From contig CM037598.1 of the NCBI GenBank assembly GCA_021018995.1, forward strand, positions 48,065,185 through 48,129,184: a stretch of 64,000 nucleotides of DNA, given 5' to 3'. The notes beneath the pieces were generated by a model that saw only the letters and a program-made list of their open reading frames with translations, ran no database searches and was not told where the DNA came from. The position numbers were made by a program, and so were the translations under genes. Origin of the DNA: Chloranthus sessilifolius (Eukaryota; Streptophyta; Magnoliopsida; Chloranthales; Chloranthaceae). This document shows positions 1 through 11,173 of this stretch, piece by piece (position 1 is the first letter of the stretch; every line of letters begins with the position of its first letter).

Positions 1-159
1 TGAGATCCGATGGAAGGGCCATACATCGTCATCAAGGCCTCCCCTCGAGTCGTGGATATTTCAGATCCCAAGGATGGAAGAATACTCAAGGTAAATGGTC
101 GAGGCTCAAACCATGCATTGAAAACACTCAGAGCCCTTAACGCCCACCTATCATCATGA
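1..159 (+). pseudogene. Ty3/gypsy integrase, C-terminal end only
   Basis: The first + strand frame is open from base 4 to a TGA at 157-159. The peptide holds GPYIVIKASPRVVDISD and then LKVNGR, the order seen at the end of Athila-type integrases (a GPY-like module followed by an FKVNGxRLK-like motif). Integrase inserts the retroelement cDNA into the chromosome. The gene enters from outside the window, so only about 50 residues are visible. It is followed by 2.2 kb of noncoding internal sequence and an LTR, the expected order for a + strand element. The family call rests on motif recognition; the coding state of the rest is unknown. Confidence 0.65.
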
Positions 160-2364
160 ATCTCCAAAAATCGATGGTAGAAAAGTGTATAATATGTTTG
201 TACAACATTGTTTTTCCGATTTTTCTTTGTTCGTCTATTTTTCTTGTACTAGTGTAAATACACTTCAAAGTTCAAATCACAAAGTAAAAAGTACTTTTCA
301 AAAGTTCAAAGTTCTATTCGAATTGATTCTCGAGTCAGTAATGAACTACTCGAAAAGAACCATGTTACTGCTTCGAATAGTTAAAATTTCCTTCGAATAG
401 AAAACTGGGAGAAGTCCTTTGCGAAAAGATCTTTCGGAGCACAAATTCGCTTTTTTTGTATCAACACTTTTCTTTTTTTTTTAACTTTGTATTCGAGTCC
501 TTACCTTGCTTTTCTTGTTTCTCTTTTATTAGCATTAGTTTCCTTTCATTTGCATAGTAATCCTTCTATTTGTTAGATTTTATTTAGCAGTTCTAGCATT
601 GTTTTGTTGATTTTTCTTGCATTTGTATATCATGTTTTCCATTTCCTTGCTCATATCTTGAGTTTACATTTTATTTTCTCACGCATATAGTTTAGATTTT
701 TTCTGTTCTTAGTTTTTCTTTCTTCTTTTACACGCCTAGTCACTCATTGTCTAGAACATTGAGGACAATGTTCATCATAGCTTTGGCGGTATGGCAAACA
801 GGTCCTGCCCATGGGATAATTAGCGTAAGGGCATCACAATCACCAAAGTAATCAGGAAATGAATCAATTTACTTAAGAATCATGACAATGTGGAAATTTT
901 AAAATTTTCTTTGCAAGAATTTAGACATTCTAATCCCTACAATATTCCACATTTCCATGATGTTAACACCAGGAAAATACACTTGTATTAGCACATAGCA
1001 AGTCCACAGGAAGAGAAAAAGGTAAAGATATACTTAAAAGCTCAAGGAAAAACCATAACCAGTGAGAATTGAGCCTATATGTTTTACATCTCTGTTGAAG
1101 AGTGACTGAGGCAACCCTTTTCTTATTCAAAGGACTGGCTGAGGCATCAGATCCACTAGAAATTAGGAAACTCCAAATCAAAACAAGCAACAACATTCAT
1201 GAAACTGAGGAAAAGATCAAGGCCTTCTTTGGACTTGAGCTAACAGAACCAACCAAGAAAGATCTGCCCTTGTTTGTACCCCAATTGAGCTATAAATCCT
1301 ACAATGCTTCATCAAAACACCCATTTTCTTTCGAACCAATGGAACCAATTCAGCCTTCCCTCACCTTGAGAATTCAGGAGTTAAAGGAGAAAGAAGTAAA
1401 GATGGAACATTTCTGGGCAAATATCAAAATAAATGAAGAAGAAATACCTCAAAAATGGGTAGTATGGTGACTGAGAAAGTAAAAGAAAAACAATGTGAAA
1501 AAGAAGCAAGCAAAAAAGGGCAAAAAGGGGAACTTTATGTTGAAAATTCAAGATCAAAGGAAGAAGAACTGAGTACTTTGAACACGAGAATCTCAAAAGA
1601 AGCTAAACTCAAGAAGGTGGAGTCATGAACCACCTCCTTCAATTCTGACTTCTCAAAAATCCAAACACTGCTCAACCTTCCTATCCCCAAACCTCACTCC
1701 ACGAGCCATACAACAAACCCAAATAAAAGTCCTTGTGATCCAAAGTTGAGTGAGCTCATATGGAGATAAGCGGTTTCCCAATCTATGGTGAGGAGATGTC
1801 AGATGCCAAAGACTGAGAATCATGCCTATGCTCATGCTTACAAATCCATTTGGGAGATGTAAGCGCTCTTGAGCTTGAGTGAAAATGAACCCTTCAACAA
1901 AAATCTTGATGAGAGTACACCCGGTAAGTGTTTGGGTTGGAACTTGAGCACATTAAGTATGACTTATAACCTAATTTTTATTCAAATGATGAACTCACAC
2001 ATTTGCATGATTTCTATGGCTGCTCACAGATTGGAAAGAGTGAAACATTCATAAGGTTTATAAATGTTGAAATCCCCTTGCAAACAATAAACCTAAATTT
2101 CTGTTTAAACATTGATTCAAGAGTAACGAATCTTGATCTTTGGTGGCTCATGGGATGACAAAGCACTAATGCCAATGTCCCATGGAGAAGTTTGTGGGTA
2201 CCTTCTTGAAAACCCTCGAGACTTCACTCCTCCTCTAGGGATCACCTAGGGGTTTAAAAGGCTTGTTGCATATGCTAAATGCACTGTGCTTCCTACAAAA
2301 GTGGCTCTTTATTTTGCTTTTACGTTTCTTTGCTCGGGGACTAGCAAAGCTTAGGTTTGGGGTC
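160..2364 (+). other. 3' internal noncoding region and polypurine tract of Athila-like element (first unit)
   Basis: No convincing gene is seen here. The region contains the near-palindrome ACATTGAGGACAATGT at 757-772, which I associate with plant gypsy elements downstream of integrase. Bases 1221-1400 resemble 10081-10240 in the second unit (shared stretches such as CCAATTGAGCT and TCCTACAATGCTTCATC-like text), showing that both units belong to one family. Bases 311-440 hold several TTCGAA and TCGAAAAGAA words. The stretch ends in the purine-rich AGGTTTGGGGTC just before the LTR, matching AGGTTTGGGGGTG before 11174. This is the expected plus-strand priming site. Confidence 0.6.
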
Positions 2365-3653
2365 TGTTAAGTAGTGTAAGATGCCATTTTTCACCCCTAA
2401 ACATGAGCGGTGGACGACCCTTGAGAAGACTAAATAAGTGTTTTAGTGTGCATTTTACAGCTAACCAATCGAGCAGTCCAAATCAAAAGCATCCCAAAAA
2501 GATCAAAAGTCGGCTCATGTCAAGTTTAAAGAAGGAGTGAAGAAATTACCTCAAAGAATGGCTAAAGAGGGTCTAAAAGAGCGCATACAAGACCAAGCAA
2601 GAGAGAGAGCCATTCGCAAAGAAACTCCTACTATTCGCAAAGAAGAATGGGAGCCTAGAGTTCAATTCGCAAAAGAACTTCTACTATTCGAAAGAAGAAT
2701 GGGAGCCTAGAGTTCAATTCAAAGAACTTCTACTATTCAAGAAGAACTTGCACTTTTCAGAAAGAACCTTGAACTTTGAAAAGAAGAAAACACTCCTCGA
2801 AAAGAAGATTGAACTTTGTAACGAGAGCTTGAAGTCATTGAACTTTGAAAAGGCCCACGAACTTCTGCGAAAAGGTATTCGAGATTCGCAGCTTTAACAA
2901 GGGCAATTCGAATGTCTACGCACGCCCCAATGCATTGAAAAGACGGAGACATTTGAAGATTCTAAGCATAAAGCGAAGGAATATTCCACCCCACGTGAGC
3001 ACCTAGAGAGGGAATAACTTGGCGGGAACTTCTAGAAACTCTAAACTACTTTGTGAAAAAGCCCTTAAACTATGCGGAATGGGATTCTGGGGATTTGCCG
3101 TCCAAGGGTATTTCAGAAACTTTGCACGTGCCCCAATGCAATCAAAAGACCAGAACATTCCTAAGGTTCCAATCAAGATCCAAGGCATATTCCAACCCAT
3201 GTGAGCACCCAAAGTTAAATTACGGCGGGAACTTCCAAGCTCAAACAGAATTTCAAAATGCATATGTAATTGATGCCTCTGCTTCCGATTGGTCAACTAG
3301 ATCAGCAGCTTCGATTGGCGGAATGCATCTGGATCCTGGTGCTCGACTCCTATTGGTTGATACAGATCTATCCAATTCTGATTGGTTGATACACATTTGA
3401 GCTGGCTTAGGGAAAACTATAAATAGACGAACCATTTGCCCAATTTGGGTATCCAGATTTTAGAGTTTTCATCTCTGTTTCCCTCATTCCGGTCAGATAG
3501 CTTATCTGAACCCCCTGTAATCCCTTCTTGTAGTTTACCTTTGAGAGCCATTGTGAGTGATTTGTACTTCCAAGTTCGGATTCAAGACTGTAAGTCTGAG
3601 GGCTCTCTGAGAAGCTCAGACTGTAAGTCTGAGGGCTCTCTAAGAAGCCGTGC
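2365..3653 (+). repeat. LTR of Athila-like gypsy element, 3' part deleted
   Basis: It begins TGTTAAGTAGTG after a polypurine tract and aligns along its length with the LTR at 11174 (TTTTTCACCCCT near the start, the GAGCACC block, the TATA region and the text that follows). It stops at 3653, where the sequence jumps directly into gag, so the LTR 3' end, primer-binding site and gag N-terminus are missing. Bases 2590-2890 are rich in TTCGCAAAGAA/TTCGAAAAGAA words with a 52-bp tandem unit (2642 and 2694). A 33-bp unit is duplicated at 3586 and 3619. Neither duplication appears in the second LTR at the matching place. Confidence 0.8.
3418..3425 (+). promoter_or_regulatory. TATA box of LTR promoter
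   Basis: TATAAATA lies in the block AAACTATAAATAGACGAACC, which is conserved exactly at 12010-12030 in the second LTR. Its position late in the LTR and upstream of the shared ATTTGGG(T/C)ATCCAG block fits an RNA polymerase II core promoter. Inferred from sequence only. Confidence 0.6.
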
Positions 3654-4120
3654 TCCAACAGAATTTTTATGCCAAACAAAATTTTCAGCAGCCCATTCCA
3701 GAACAACTTGTGCAGCAATCTGCCCTAGTTCAAACCCCTTCCAGGTCCCCTTCTTTTGAAGATCAAGTCCTAAATTCACTCCAGAATTTAGGATCTTTAA
3801 CTCAGACTGTGAATTTTCACAGCCAGAGCATAAAGAAGACTGAAGAAATATTGGGACAGCTTTCAAATACTTTGGCAAAAAGAGAGGAAGGAAAGTTACC
3901 CAGCCAACCTTTGAACAATCCCAAAGAACAGTTCATGGTTGGAGAAGCTTCTAATTCACATGAAGAAGTAAAAACTGTTACCACTTTGAGAAGTGGAAGA
4001 ATTATAAATAACAAAGTGGGTACTGAAGAAGAAAAAAATGAGGAAAATGATAAAGATATGCAGCAAGAGCAGCATAATGATAGGAGGGGTGCCGATGGAC
4101 CTCGAAAATCAAAAAAATGA
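3654..4120 (+). pseudogene. Athila-like Gag, C-terminal remnant
   Basis: An open frame of about 155 residues. It includes LAKREEGKLPSQP and later VTTLRSGR, which match the C-terminal Gag stretch of Athila elements (LPSQPxxNPKE...ITLRSGK). Gag forms the cytoplasmic particle in which reverse transcription happens. The N-terminal half was lost in the deletion whose junction is at about 3653. The reading frame differs from that of the downstream protease, so a frameshift separates the domains near 4040-4120. The C-terminal tail is acidic and Lys/Glu-rich. Confidence 0.7.
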
Positions 4121-6749
4121 AAAACAAAAAATCCAAAAAGTTTCTGAAAATGCTTCCAAAGTTGTAGATGAAGGACTAGTTCCTCATTTACCATTTCCTC
4201 ATGCAATGAAATCTGTATCCCCTTTTGATAAAGGGAACACAAAAATAGATGAAATGATGGAGACTTTCAAGCAAGTCAAGATAAATCTACCTTTACTTAA
4301 GGCAATCAAACAAATTCCAGCATATGCAAAATTTTTGAAAGATGTTTGCACTCACAAAAGACAGTCTAGGATACAGTTATCCAAGAAGGTCTTTGTTGTC
4401 GAAAGAATTAATCAGGTGTTATCCATTGCCACACCTCCTAAACTTCAAGATCCTGGAATCCCCACAATCCCTTGCATTATTGGGGAACATACCATTGAAA
4501 AGGCTTTATTAGATCTGGGTGCTAGTGTCAACCTACTTCCATATTCTGTATATGAGAAACTAGGTTTGGGAGAATTAAAACCCACTCATGTGGTGTTATA
4601 ACTAGCAGACAGATCTGAAAGGAAACCAGTTGGGATGATTGAAGATGTATTGGTGGGAGTAGATAAATTTTTCTATCCTGCTGATTTTCTAGTTTTGGAC
4701 ATGGAACCAACCAAAAGCAAAACTTCCATCCCTGTCATTTTGGGAAGACCATTCCTGGCTATAGCAAATGCTTGCATTCAATGCAGGTCTGGTATTATGG
4801 AAGTCTCTTTTGGAAACATGAAGGTAAAATTAAATGTTTATAATACAGTCACACAGCCTCAATTCAGCTCGGAAGAATGTTTTCATGTTGATCTATTAGA
4901 TGAACTGGTAGAGGGGACTTTACAACAGTTTCTGCAGTGTGAAGATTTCACCACAGATGTAAAAAATGCTTGGGGAAATTCTGAGGAAGAAACAGGTTGT
5001 ATCTCAAATTCTGAGGAAATAATTGTTGTGCAAGGAACTCATAATCAATCAGCAAGTTTCTCTTCTTGGAAACCTGTTACTCTCCCCCTTCCACAAATAG
5101 CTAAGGTACCTTTGTTACCTTCTTTTCTCAGCCCACCTGATTTAGAACTAAAGCAGCTGCCAGAAAATTTGAAATATGTGTTTTTAGGAAATCATAAATC
5201 ATTGCCTGCAATTATTTCTTCCTCCCTCACAAAGGAGCAAGAAGAAGAGCTGTTGATAGTTTTGAAAGAACATAGAAGGGCAATTGGCTGGACTATTGCT
5301 GATTTAGGAGGAATCAGTCCAGCTGTTTGCATGCACAAAATCCATTTGGAAGAAGATGCAAAGCCTTCTAGGGAAATGCAAAGGAGGCTGAACCCTCATA
5401 TGCAAGAAGTGGTCATGAAAGAGGTTGTTAAGTTGTTGGATGCAGGGGTCATTTACCCCATTTTAGATTCAGCTTGGGTGGCACCTACACAGGTGGTACC
5501 TAAGAAATCTGGGATCACTGTTGTAACCGCAGACTCTGGTGAGCTAATGTCAACCAGACAAACAACTGGGTGGAGAGTTTGTATTGATTACAGAAAATTA
5601 AATGCAATGACCAGAAAAGACCATTTCCCCCTCCCATTCATTGATCAGATTTTAGATAAGCTAGCAGGAAAAGCTTATTACTGTTTTCTTGATGGTTACT
5701 CTGGTTACAACCAGATTCCTGTGTACCCACAAGATCAGGAAAAGACCACATTCACTTGCCCTTTTGCCACTTTTGCCTATAGGAGAATGCCTTTTGGTCT
5801 TTGTAATGCTCCTGCTACCTTTCAAGGATGCATGTATTCCATTTTCTCTGATATGATTGACCAATTTATGGATGATTTTTTAATCTACGGAGACAGTTTT
5901 TCCCAGTGTTTGCATCATCTCAAATTGGTATTACAGAGATGTGAAGAAACCAATCTAGTTTTGAGCTGGGAAAAGAGTCATTTCATGGTCACCCAAGGCA
6001 TTGTCCTTGGCCATGTTGTTTCTCACAAGGGCATTGAGGTGGACAGAGCAAAAATTGATTTAATTGCACATTTACCACCTCCCAAAATCGTTAAACAAAT
6101 CAGAAGTTTTCTGGGACATGCTGGATTTTACAGAAGGTTCATTAAGGACTTCAGTAAAATAACCAAACCTCTTTGTCATTTGCTGTGCCAAGATGTCCCT
6201 TTTGTTTTTAATAATGAATGCATGAAGGCTTTTGAATTTTTAAAAAACTGTTTGATATCAGCTCCAATATTGCAGTCTCCAGATTATTCACTACCTTTTG
6301 AACTAATGTGTGATGCATCAGATTATGCTTTGGGAGCTGTCCTTGGACAGAGAAAAGAAAAGCTGCCTCATGTCATAGCTTATGCTAGTAGATCAATGAT
6401 TGATGCACAACTCAATTACACAACAACTGAGAAGGTGCTGCTAGCAATTGTTTTTGCTTTAGAAAAATTCAGGTCATATGTCTTGGGTTCACAAATAGTG
6501 GTGTTCACTGACCACTCTGCTCTGAAATACCTTCTGTCTAAGAAGGACACCAAACCAAGATTAATCAAGTGGATTCTCCTATTACAGGAATTTGATTTAC
6601 AGATCAAAGATAAAAAGGGGGTGGAGAATGTGGTACGATCACTGCCTAGAATTTTAATCACGAGATTGATAGGCTGCCTATCAATGAATCTTTCCCTGAT
6701 GAGCAACTTTTTGCCATTAGTGTACACACTCCTTGGTTTGCACACATAG
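4038..6749 (+). pseudogene. Athila-like Pol: protease, reverse transcriptase, RNase H
   Basis: One frame runs from 4038 to 6749 with a single in-frame TAA at 4599-4601. In order it shows an aspartic protease (LLDLGASVNLLP near 4505-4545; ILGRPFLA near 4738), a reverse transcriptase with [23 protein letters not shown], the catalytic box FMDDF and [13 protein letters not shown], and RNase H with [12 protein letters not shown] and [11 protein letters not shown]. These copy element RNA into DNA in the cytoplasm. The catalytic FMDD is intact. Near 6660 the frame is lost, and the following integrase is read in another frame. The conserved RT suggests a rather young copy, but the stop, the frameshift and the lost gag make it non-autonomous. 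Confidence 0.88.
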
Positions 6750-7012
6750 TCAACTTTTTGGCTACTGGAAGAATTCCTCAACGTTGGAATAAAATGGATA
6801 AAGATCTTTTCTTCGCAAAGGTTAAACATTTCATCTGGGAAGATCCTCATCTGTTTAAAAACATTTTATTGGCCTACACTTTTCAAAGATGCTCTGCAGC
6901 ATTGTAAGTCTTGCCAAAACTGTCAGAAATTGGGCAGCATTTCCAAGAGAAACTCAATGCCTTTACAGCCTATTTTGGTAGTTGAGTTGTTTGATGTTTG
7001 GGGGATAGACTT
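6660..7012 (+). pseudogene. Athila-like integrase, N-terminal part, truncated
   Basis: After a frameshift the reading continues with [23 protein letters not shown], then WPTLFKDA, CKSCQNCQKLG and finally DVWGIDFM. These are the linker, zinc-binding region (the CxxC pair is visible) and first catalytic aspartate region of Athila integrases. The frame changes again near 6890. The integrase core stops abruptly at about 7012, so the remaining catalytic residues and the C-terminus are absent. Sequence for an unrelated accessory ORF begins within 80 bp, so the accessory gene appears to have replaced the end of integrase in this copy. Confidence 0.75.
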
Positions 7013-7087
7013 CATGTGTCAGCATCTGTTGTGGGCATTTTCATACATCAATTTAGAATAGGAAAAGCGGAGAAATCGTTGGCTGCC

Positions 7088-7890
7088 ATGTTCCCAAAAT
7101 CCTCTGCTAAGAAAGTTAGCAAACCTACCCCAAAAGGAAAAACCAAAACTTCAGCCAAAAGAAAACTATCTATGGATAAAGCGGATAGGGTGGAGAAAGG
7201 GAAGAAAGTGAGACATGAGGAACCCATCTCTGCTGCTGCTAGTCCTGAGCCTGAGCTTCCTCCTCTGCCTATACATTTGGTACTGCCAAATCCATTCATT
7301 GAAGCTCAGAAGCTAATTCCTGAGCTAATTGTGGACGAAACTTTTTTCGTCAACAAACCGGATTACATGTTATCTTTAAAATACATAAGAGATGTCTCAC
7401 TAAGCAATATCCTTACCCCCTTGCCAGAGAAAATTTACCCATGAATGGTGAAGTTATGGTACCAAAACCTAATCAAGGTCACTAAAAGAGATGCTAATGT
7501 CCCTACCCTGGTTATCTTTATTGATGATTGCGATCTTACTGTCACATTTGAAGACATAGGGAATGCTTGGGGATACCCTTCCAATTTGATCCTGCTGGTC
7601 CATTGGCTGCTCCAAAAACAGCCTCCTTTAGAGAAATGGCTGCACATTTAACCCAAGGAATTGTGGGCATTGGACAGTCCATCATGAGGAGAGACCTAGC
7701 CCCCCAATTTCTATTGATGGACTCCATTTTGAGGGGAAGTTTTTATGTCACCGGGCACAGCCAAGAGAGGAGAACACCAATTCTGGAGGCTCTCTTTCAT
7801 TTTTCTAAGGGGCAATTTTTCAATGCCCCTATGTTAATTTTTGAAGCCATGGCTGATATTAGTGCCAAGTTGAAAAGGAGCGTAAATTAG
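7088..7890 (+). pseudogene. retrotransposon accessory ORF, N-terminal and central parts
   Basis: ATG at 7088 opens a very basic N-terminus (MFPKSSAKKVSKPTPKGKTK) that could act as a nuclear localisation signal. A TGA at 7442 and a frameshift near 7570 break the frame. The central part reads LAPQFLLMDSILRGSF, RTPILEALFHFSKGQFF and NAPMLIFEAMADIS. I recognise this as the kind of protein annotated in plants as a putative plant transposon protein domain. The function is unknown. A protein with the same order of blocks is carried by the Tekay element at 35798-37041. It could also be a captured host gene; I see no catalytic motif. Confidence 0.6.
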
Positions 7891-8163
7891 GCCTCCCATT
7901 TGGTAGATTGATCACCTCCTCGAGCCAAGTTAGACATTGATAATGAGGAGCCATTTGAAGGCATTGCTCCACACAATTTTGGGAAAAAGGCTTGGACTAC
8001 AAGCCAAGCCATGCTGAGAAGAATGAGAGAGGAAGGTGAACACACTGAACTCGCAAAATGAACACCGAACCTGAACCTACCCCAGGTCCCTTAGAACCGG
8101 TTTTGGTAGAACTGTGGTGACCGACTCTTTATTTGCACCACTTCTTGAAGCTCTACCGGACCT

Positions 8164-8490
8164 GTGGTGACCAGCTCTTTTGCACCGATTTTTGAAGAAA
8201 CTATCCTTCCCATGGTGACCAGCTCTTCAGCACCAATTCTTGAGGAAGTTGGCCTTTCACCCACCTCCCCTATTCCAGCCCCTGCCACTTCACCTATCCC
8301 AGCTGTCCCATCTCCCATACCCTCCATTATTCCAATTATAGATTCCCCCTCTACACCAACCACTCCAACCATACTCACCACCAATTTCTCCCACCAATGC
8401 CCATGTTTTACAGATTGCCCTGCCTCTCCTGACTCCTCTGCTCCAAAGCCCTCAAATTCACTGCTCATTCATTCAACACACCTGAAGTAG
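8164..8490 (+). pseudogene. accessory ORF, proline/serine/threonine-rich linker
   Basis: An open stretch of 108 codons, almost wholly Pro, Ser, Thr, Ile and Ala, with VTSSFAPIFEE and VTSSSAPILEE as two near repeats. It lies between the central accessory domain and the C-terminal segment at 8541 and in a frame that does not join either without shifts. It is most likely the degraded disordered linker of one original protein. No domain is recognised. Confidence 0.4.
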
Positions 8491-8540
8491 CCCATACACC
8501 TGAACCTGAGCCTTTCACTACAGAGGCTTATTCTTCCTTA

Positions 8541-9335
8541 ATGGGATCTATTTTTGAAACCATGGGGCTTGAACCTATCCCTATACCTGACCCTCATCAT
8601 TTCACTCACTTACCTACTTCTCCCTTTACACCCATTGCCCCCCCACCCTCCACTTCAGTTGTACCAATCCCTGCTATGCCCACCTCTCCCCCACCTGTCT
8701 CTATTAACCAAATACTTGCCTACCTCCAATCCATCCAAGCCCAACTCCAAATTAACACAGAAAACCAGTCTGTGACCAATGACCTGCTCCAAACCTTAGC
8801 CTCCACATCCCACACAACCACCATTACCCATGTACCTACTGTTGATTCCCATGCTACCCAAACTGAACCAGAGGTAGTATTGGCTGATCTGCCCACCCCC
8901 ACCACTACTACCCATGCAACCCAAACTGTACCTGAAGTCCCTCTGGTTGCATCTCCTTCACCACTCCCCACTTTCTCTGAGCAAGCCGCTCAGACCGACC
9001 CTGAAGTCCTCCTTCTGGACACTTCTTCTCCCCCTCTCACAGCTGGGACACCTTTGGTCCCCTACCATTCCATTACCCTTCCCAGATTTGCCACCCTCAG
9101 AAGGGCCATGGAAGAAAATCCTTATATCTGTCGAGATGTTCTAAAGGGGTTAGCTGATTTACAAGCCTACATTCGAACCCCTTATGAAAACCAGATTCGG
9201 AAGTTGGAGTTATTTATGAAATTTGAGAGGGAGAAAATGAAGGACTTGCTGGGTCAAACCTCTCAGGAAAGTGAGGAGCAAAGACAAGGTGACCATGTTG
9301 AAGCAGCCTTTGACCAGAAAAGCGAAGACCACTAG
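8541..9335 (+). CDS. accessory ORF, C-terminal segment with repeats and coiled coil
   Basis: A 264-codon open frame starting at ATG 8541. The first 80 residues are Pro/Thr/Ser-rich. A segment with AYLQSIQAQLQIN looks like a short coiled coil. Three imperfect repeats of about 25 residues follow, each built on (H/A)A(T/A)QT(E/V/D)PEV. The end is a charged helix (IRKLELFMKFEREKMKDL) that may also be coiled coil. The layout of basic start, globular middle, Pro-rich linker and helical tail matches the accessory ORF at 35798-37041. No enzyme motif is seen. This is the longest intact piece of the accessory gene; whether it is expressed alone is unknown. Confidence 0.5.
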   Translation: MGSIFETMGLEPIPIPDPHHFTHLPTSPFTPIAPPPSTSVVPIPAMPTSPPPVSINQILAYLQSIQAQLQINTENQSVTNDLLQTLASTSHTTTITHVPTVDSHATQTEPEVVLADLPTPTTTTHATQTVPEVPLVASPSPLPTFSEQAAQTDPEVLLLDTSSPPLTAGTPLVPYHSITLPRFATLRRAMEENPYICRDVLKGLADLQAYIRTPYENQIRKLELFMKFEREKMKDLLGQTSQESEEQRQGDHVEAAFDQKSEDH

Positions 9336-11173
9336 ACTTGGCAAGTACATTGGCCTCACCAAAAGATCAAATCAGAGGAATACACTGCAAAACACAATCC
9401 AGAGAAAGCTCAATCAAGTTCGGGACTCAATCACGATTCTAGTTACGATTCGCGGTGACTCCAATTGAGCCAATTGAACCAACTTATGATGATTTTGACC
9501 CCGTTATTAAAGCACTTTGTACTTATCTGGTATAAGTTTGTAATAAAATTCTGGTTTTTCTTGTGAAATTAATATGCATTATTGCATCCTCCTGTCATCA
9601 TGATATTTTTTCTTGCTTATATCTCTTCTCGCTTTGGACCGGTGGACCTGCTCCCTTTGGTTTTGGGGTATGGCGGTATGCCAATAAAATAAGTAAGTTA
9701 ATGCTTGGTGCGACTTATGATCGAGAGAATTTTTGAAAATGAAGTAATTTCACAGTTGTTTTGAAAATGAGGAAGTTAAAACTTTTAAAATTAATTTCTA
9801 GTGTAATTCTAATACTTTCATGAAGTGAATGTCGGATAATTTCTAAAAGAAAATTGATGTTTTAGTAAACCTAATAAGAGAGTAACCATTGATGATATTC
9901 CTCAGGAATTTGATCGAAAAACAAACCCAATGAGATTTGGACCTGAAATGTATTCTTTGGAGGTATGAATTGGCAATTTTTTCTGCTCTAGGGACTGTTT
10001 AAACCTGCTTGTTATCACTAGAAGTTACATATATCCAAGTTGAAATAGTTTGACAGCAATCATGATATTAAAGACATGATGTAAGGCCTCCTTTTAGACA
10101 GTTTGAACTTCAAAAAGCCCAACCTTTTGAAACTGCCCTTGATACACACCAATTGAGCTTTATAAATCCAAGATTTCTTTGAAACCTCATCAACCTCATT
10201 TAGCCTAACCCTCACTCTGAGAATTCAGAAGGTAAAGGAAAGAAAGCTGAAGAAAGGTGAGTTGGGTAACAGTTTGGTAAAAAAATAATTGAAGGCAATG
10301 ATGTATCAGCAGAAGAAATGTGGCATTTCAGTCAATGTTGCTTTGAAAAAAAAAAAAAAAAAAAAAGGAGAAGGCATTTCATTGGAAGTTTGAAAAAGAA
10401 AGAGAAAAAGATGGCCACTTTGGCTCTGAAAATTCAAAGAAGAAGATGAAATTGTGTTGAATTGAAGAAGGTGTGTCTATCACCTCCTTACCTTGACTGA
10501 CTTCTCAACTTTGAACTCCATTCCACCCCTTTATTCTTGATAAATTTCACCCATAAGCCACATTACAACCCAAGTTAAAGTCCTTACTGGTGAAAAGAGC
10601 AGTGAATTCAGAACTAAAAAGCAATGCCTATGCTCATGCTTACAGTCTTATTTGTGGGCTGTAACTACTCTTGAGCCGTGTGAAATAGTACAACCCTCTT
10701 ACTTGCATGTTGAGTGAAAACCTGGTGAGAGTTGGGTTTGAAATCGACTTATTTGGGGTAACATCAAAGCTGGATTCTCAAATAGAAGGCAAGCTGTTCA
10801 TTAATTTTTCTTGTAAATAACTTTTTGACACAAATTGAGTGAATGGTAAAAGGAATTACAGTAGAATTTTAGTTTTGAACTGATGTTTTCTTGAAAATCT
10901 TCTTCTATTTGATCGATGCAGTGTGAATAATCGATTGGATGAAAGTTTGCTTTAATGAGCGCATTGATCTTAAGCGATTTATTGGAGAAGTTTGTGGGTA
11001 CCTTCACTGAAAACCCTCAGGAGACTTCACTCCTCCACTAGGGATCACCTAGGGGTTTAAAAGGCTTGTTGCATATGCTAAATGCAACTGTGCTCCCTAC
11101 AAAAATGGCTTTTCATTCTATTTTTAAAATTTTGTCTTTGCTCAGGGACTAGCAAAGCTTAGGTTTGGGGGTG
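9336..11173 (+). other. 3' internal noncoding region of second Athila-like unit
   Basis: No gene is supported. The stretch carries TATGGCGGTATGCC near 9667, the counterpart of CTTTGGCGGTATGGC near 781, an A-run of about 19 bases at 10349-10367, and homology with 1220-2364 over most of its last 1.1 kb (for example GGGATCACCTAGGGGTTTAAAAGG in both). It ends in the polypurine tract AGGTTTGGGGGTG immediately before the LTR. Confidence 0.65.
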
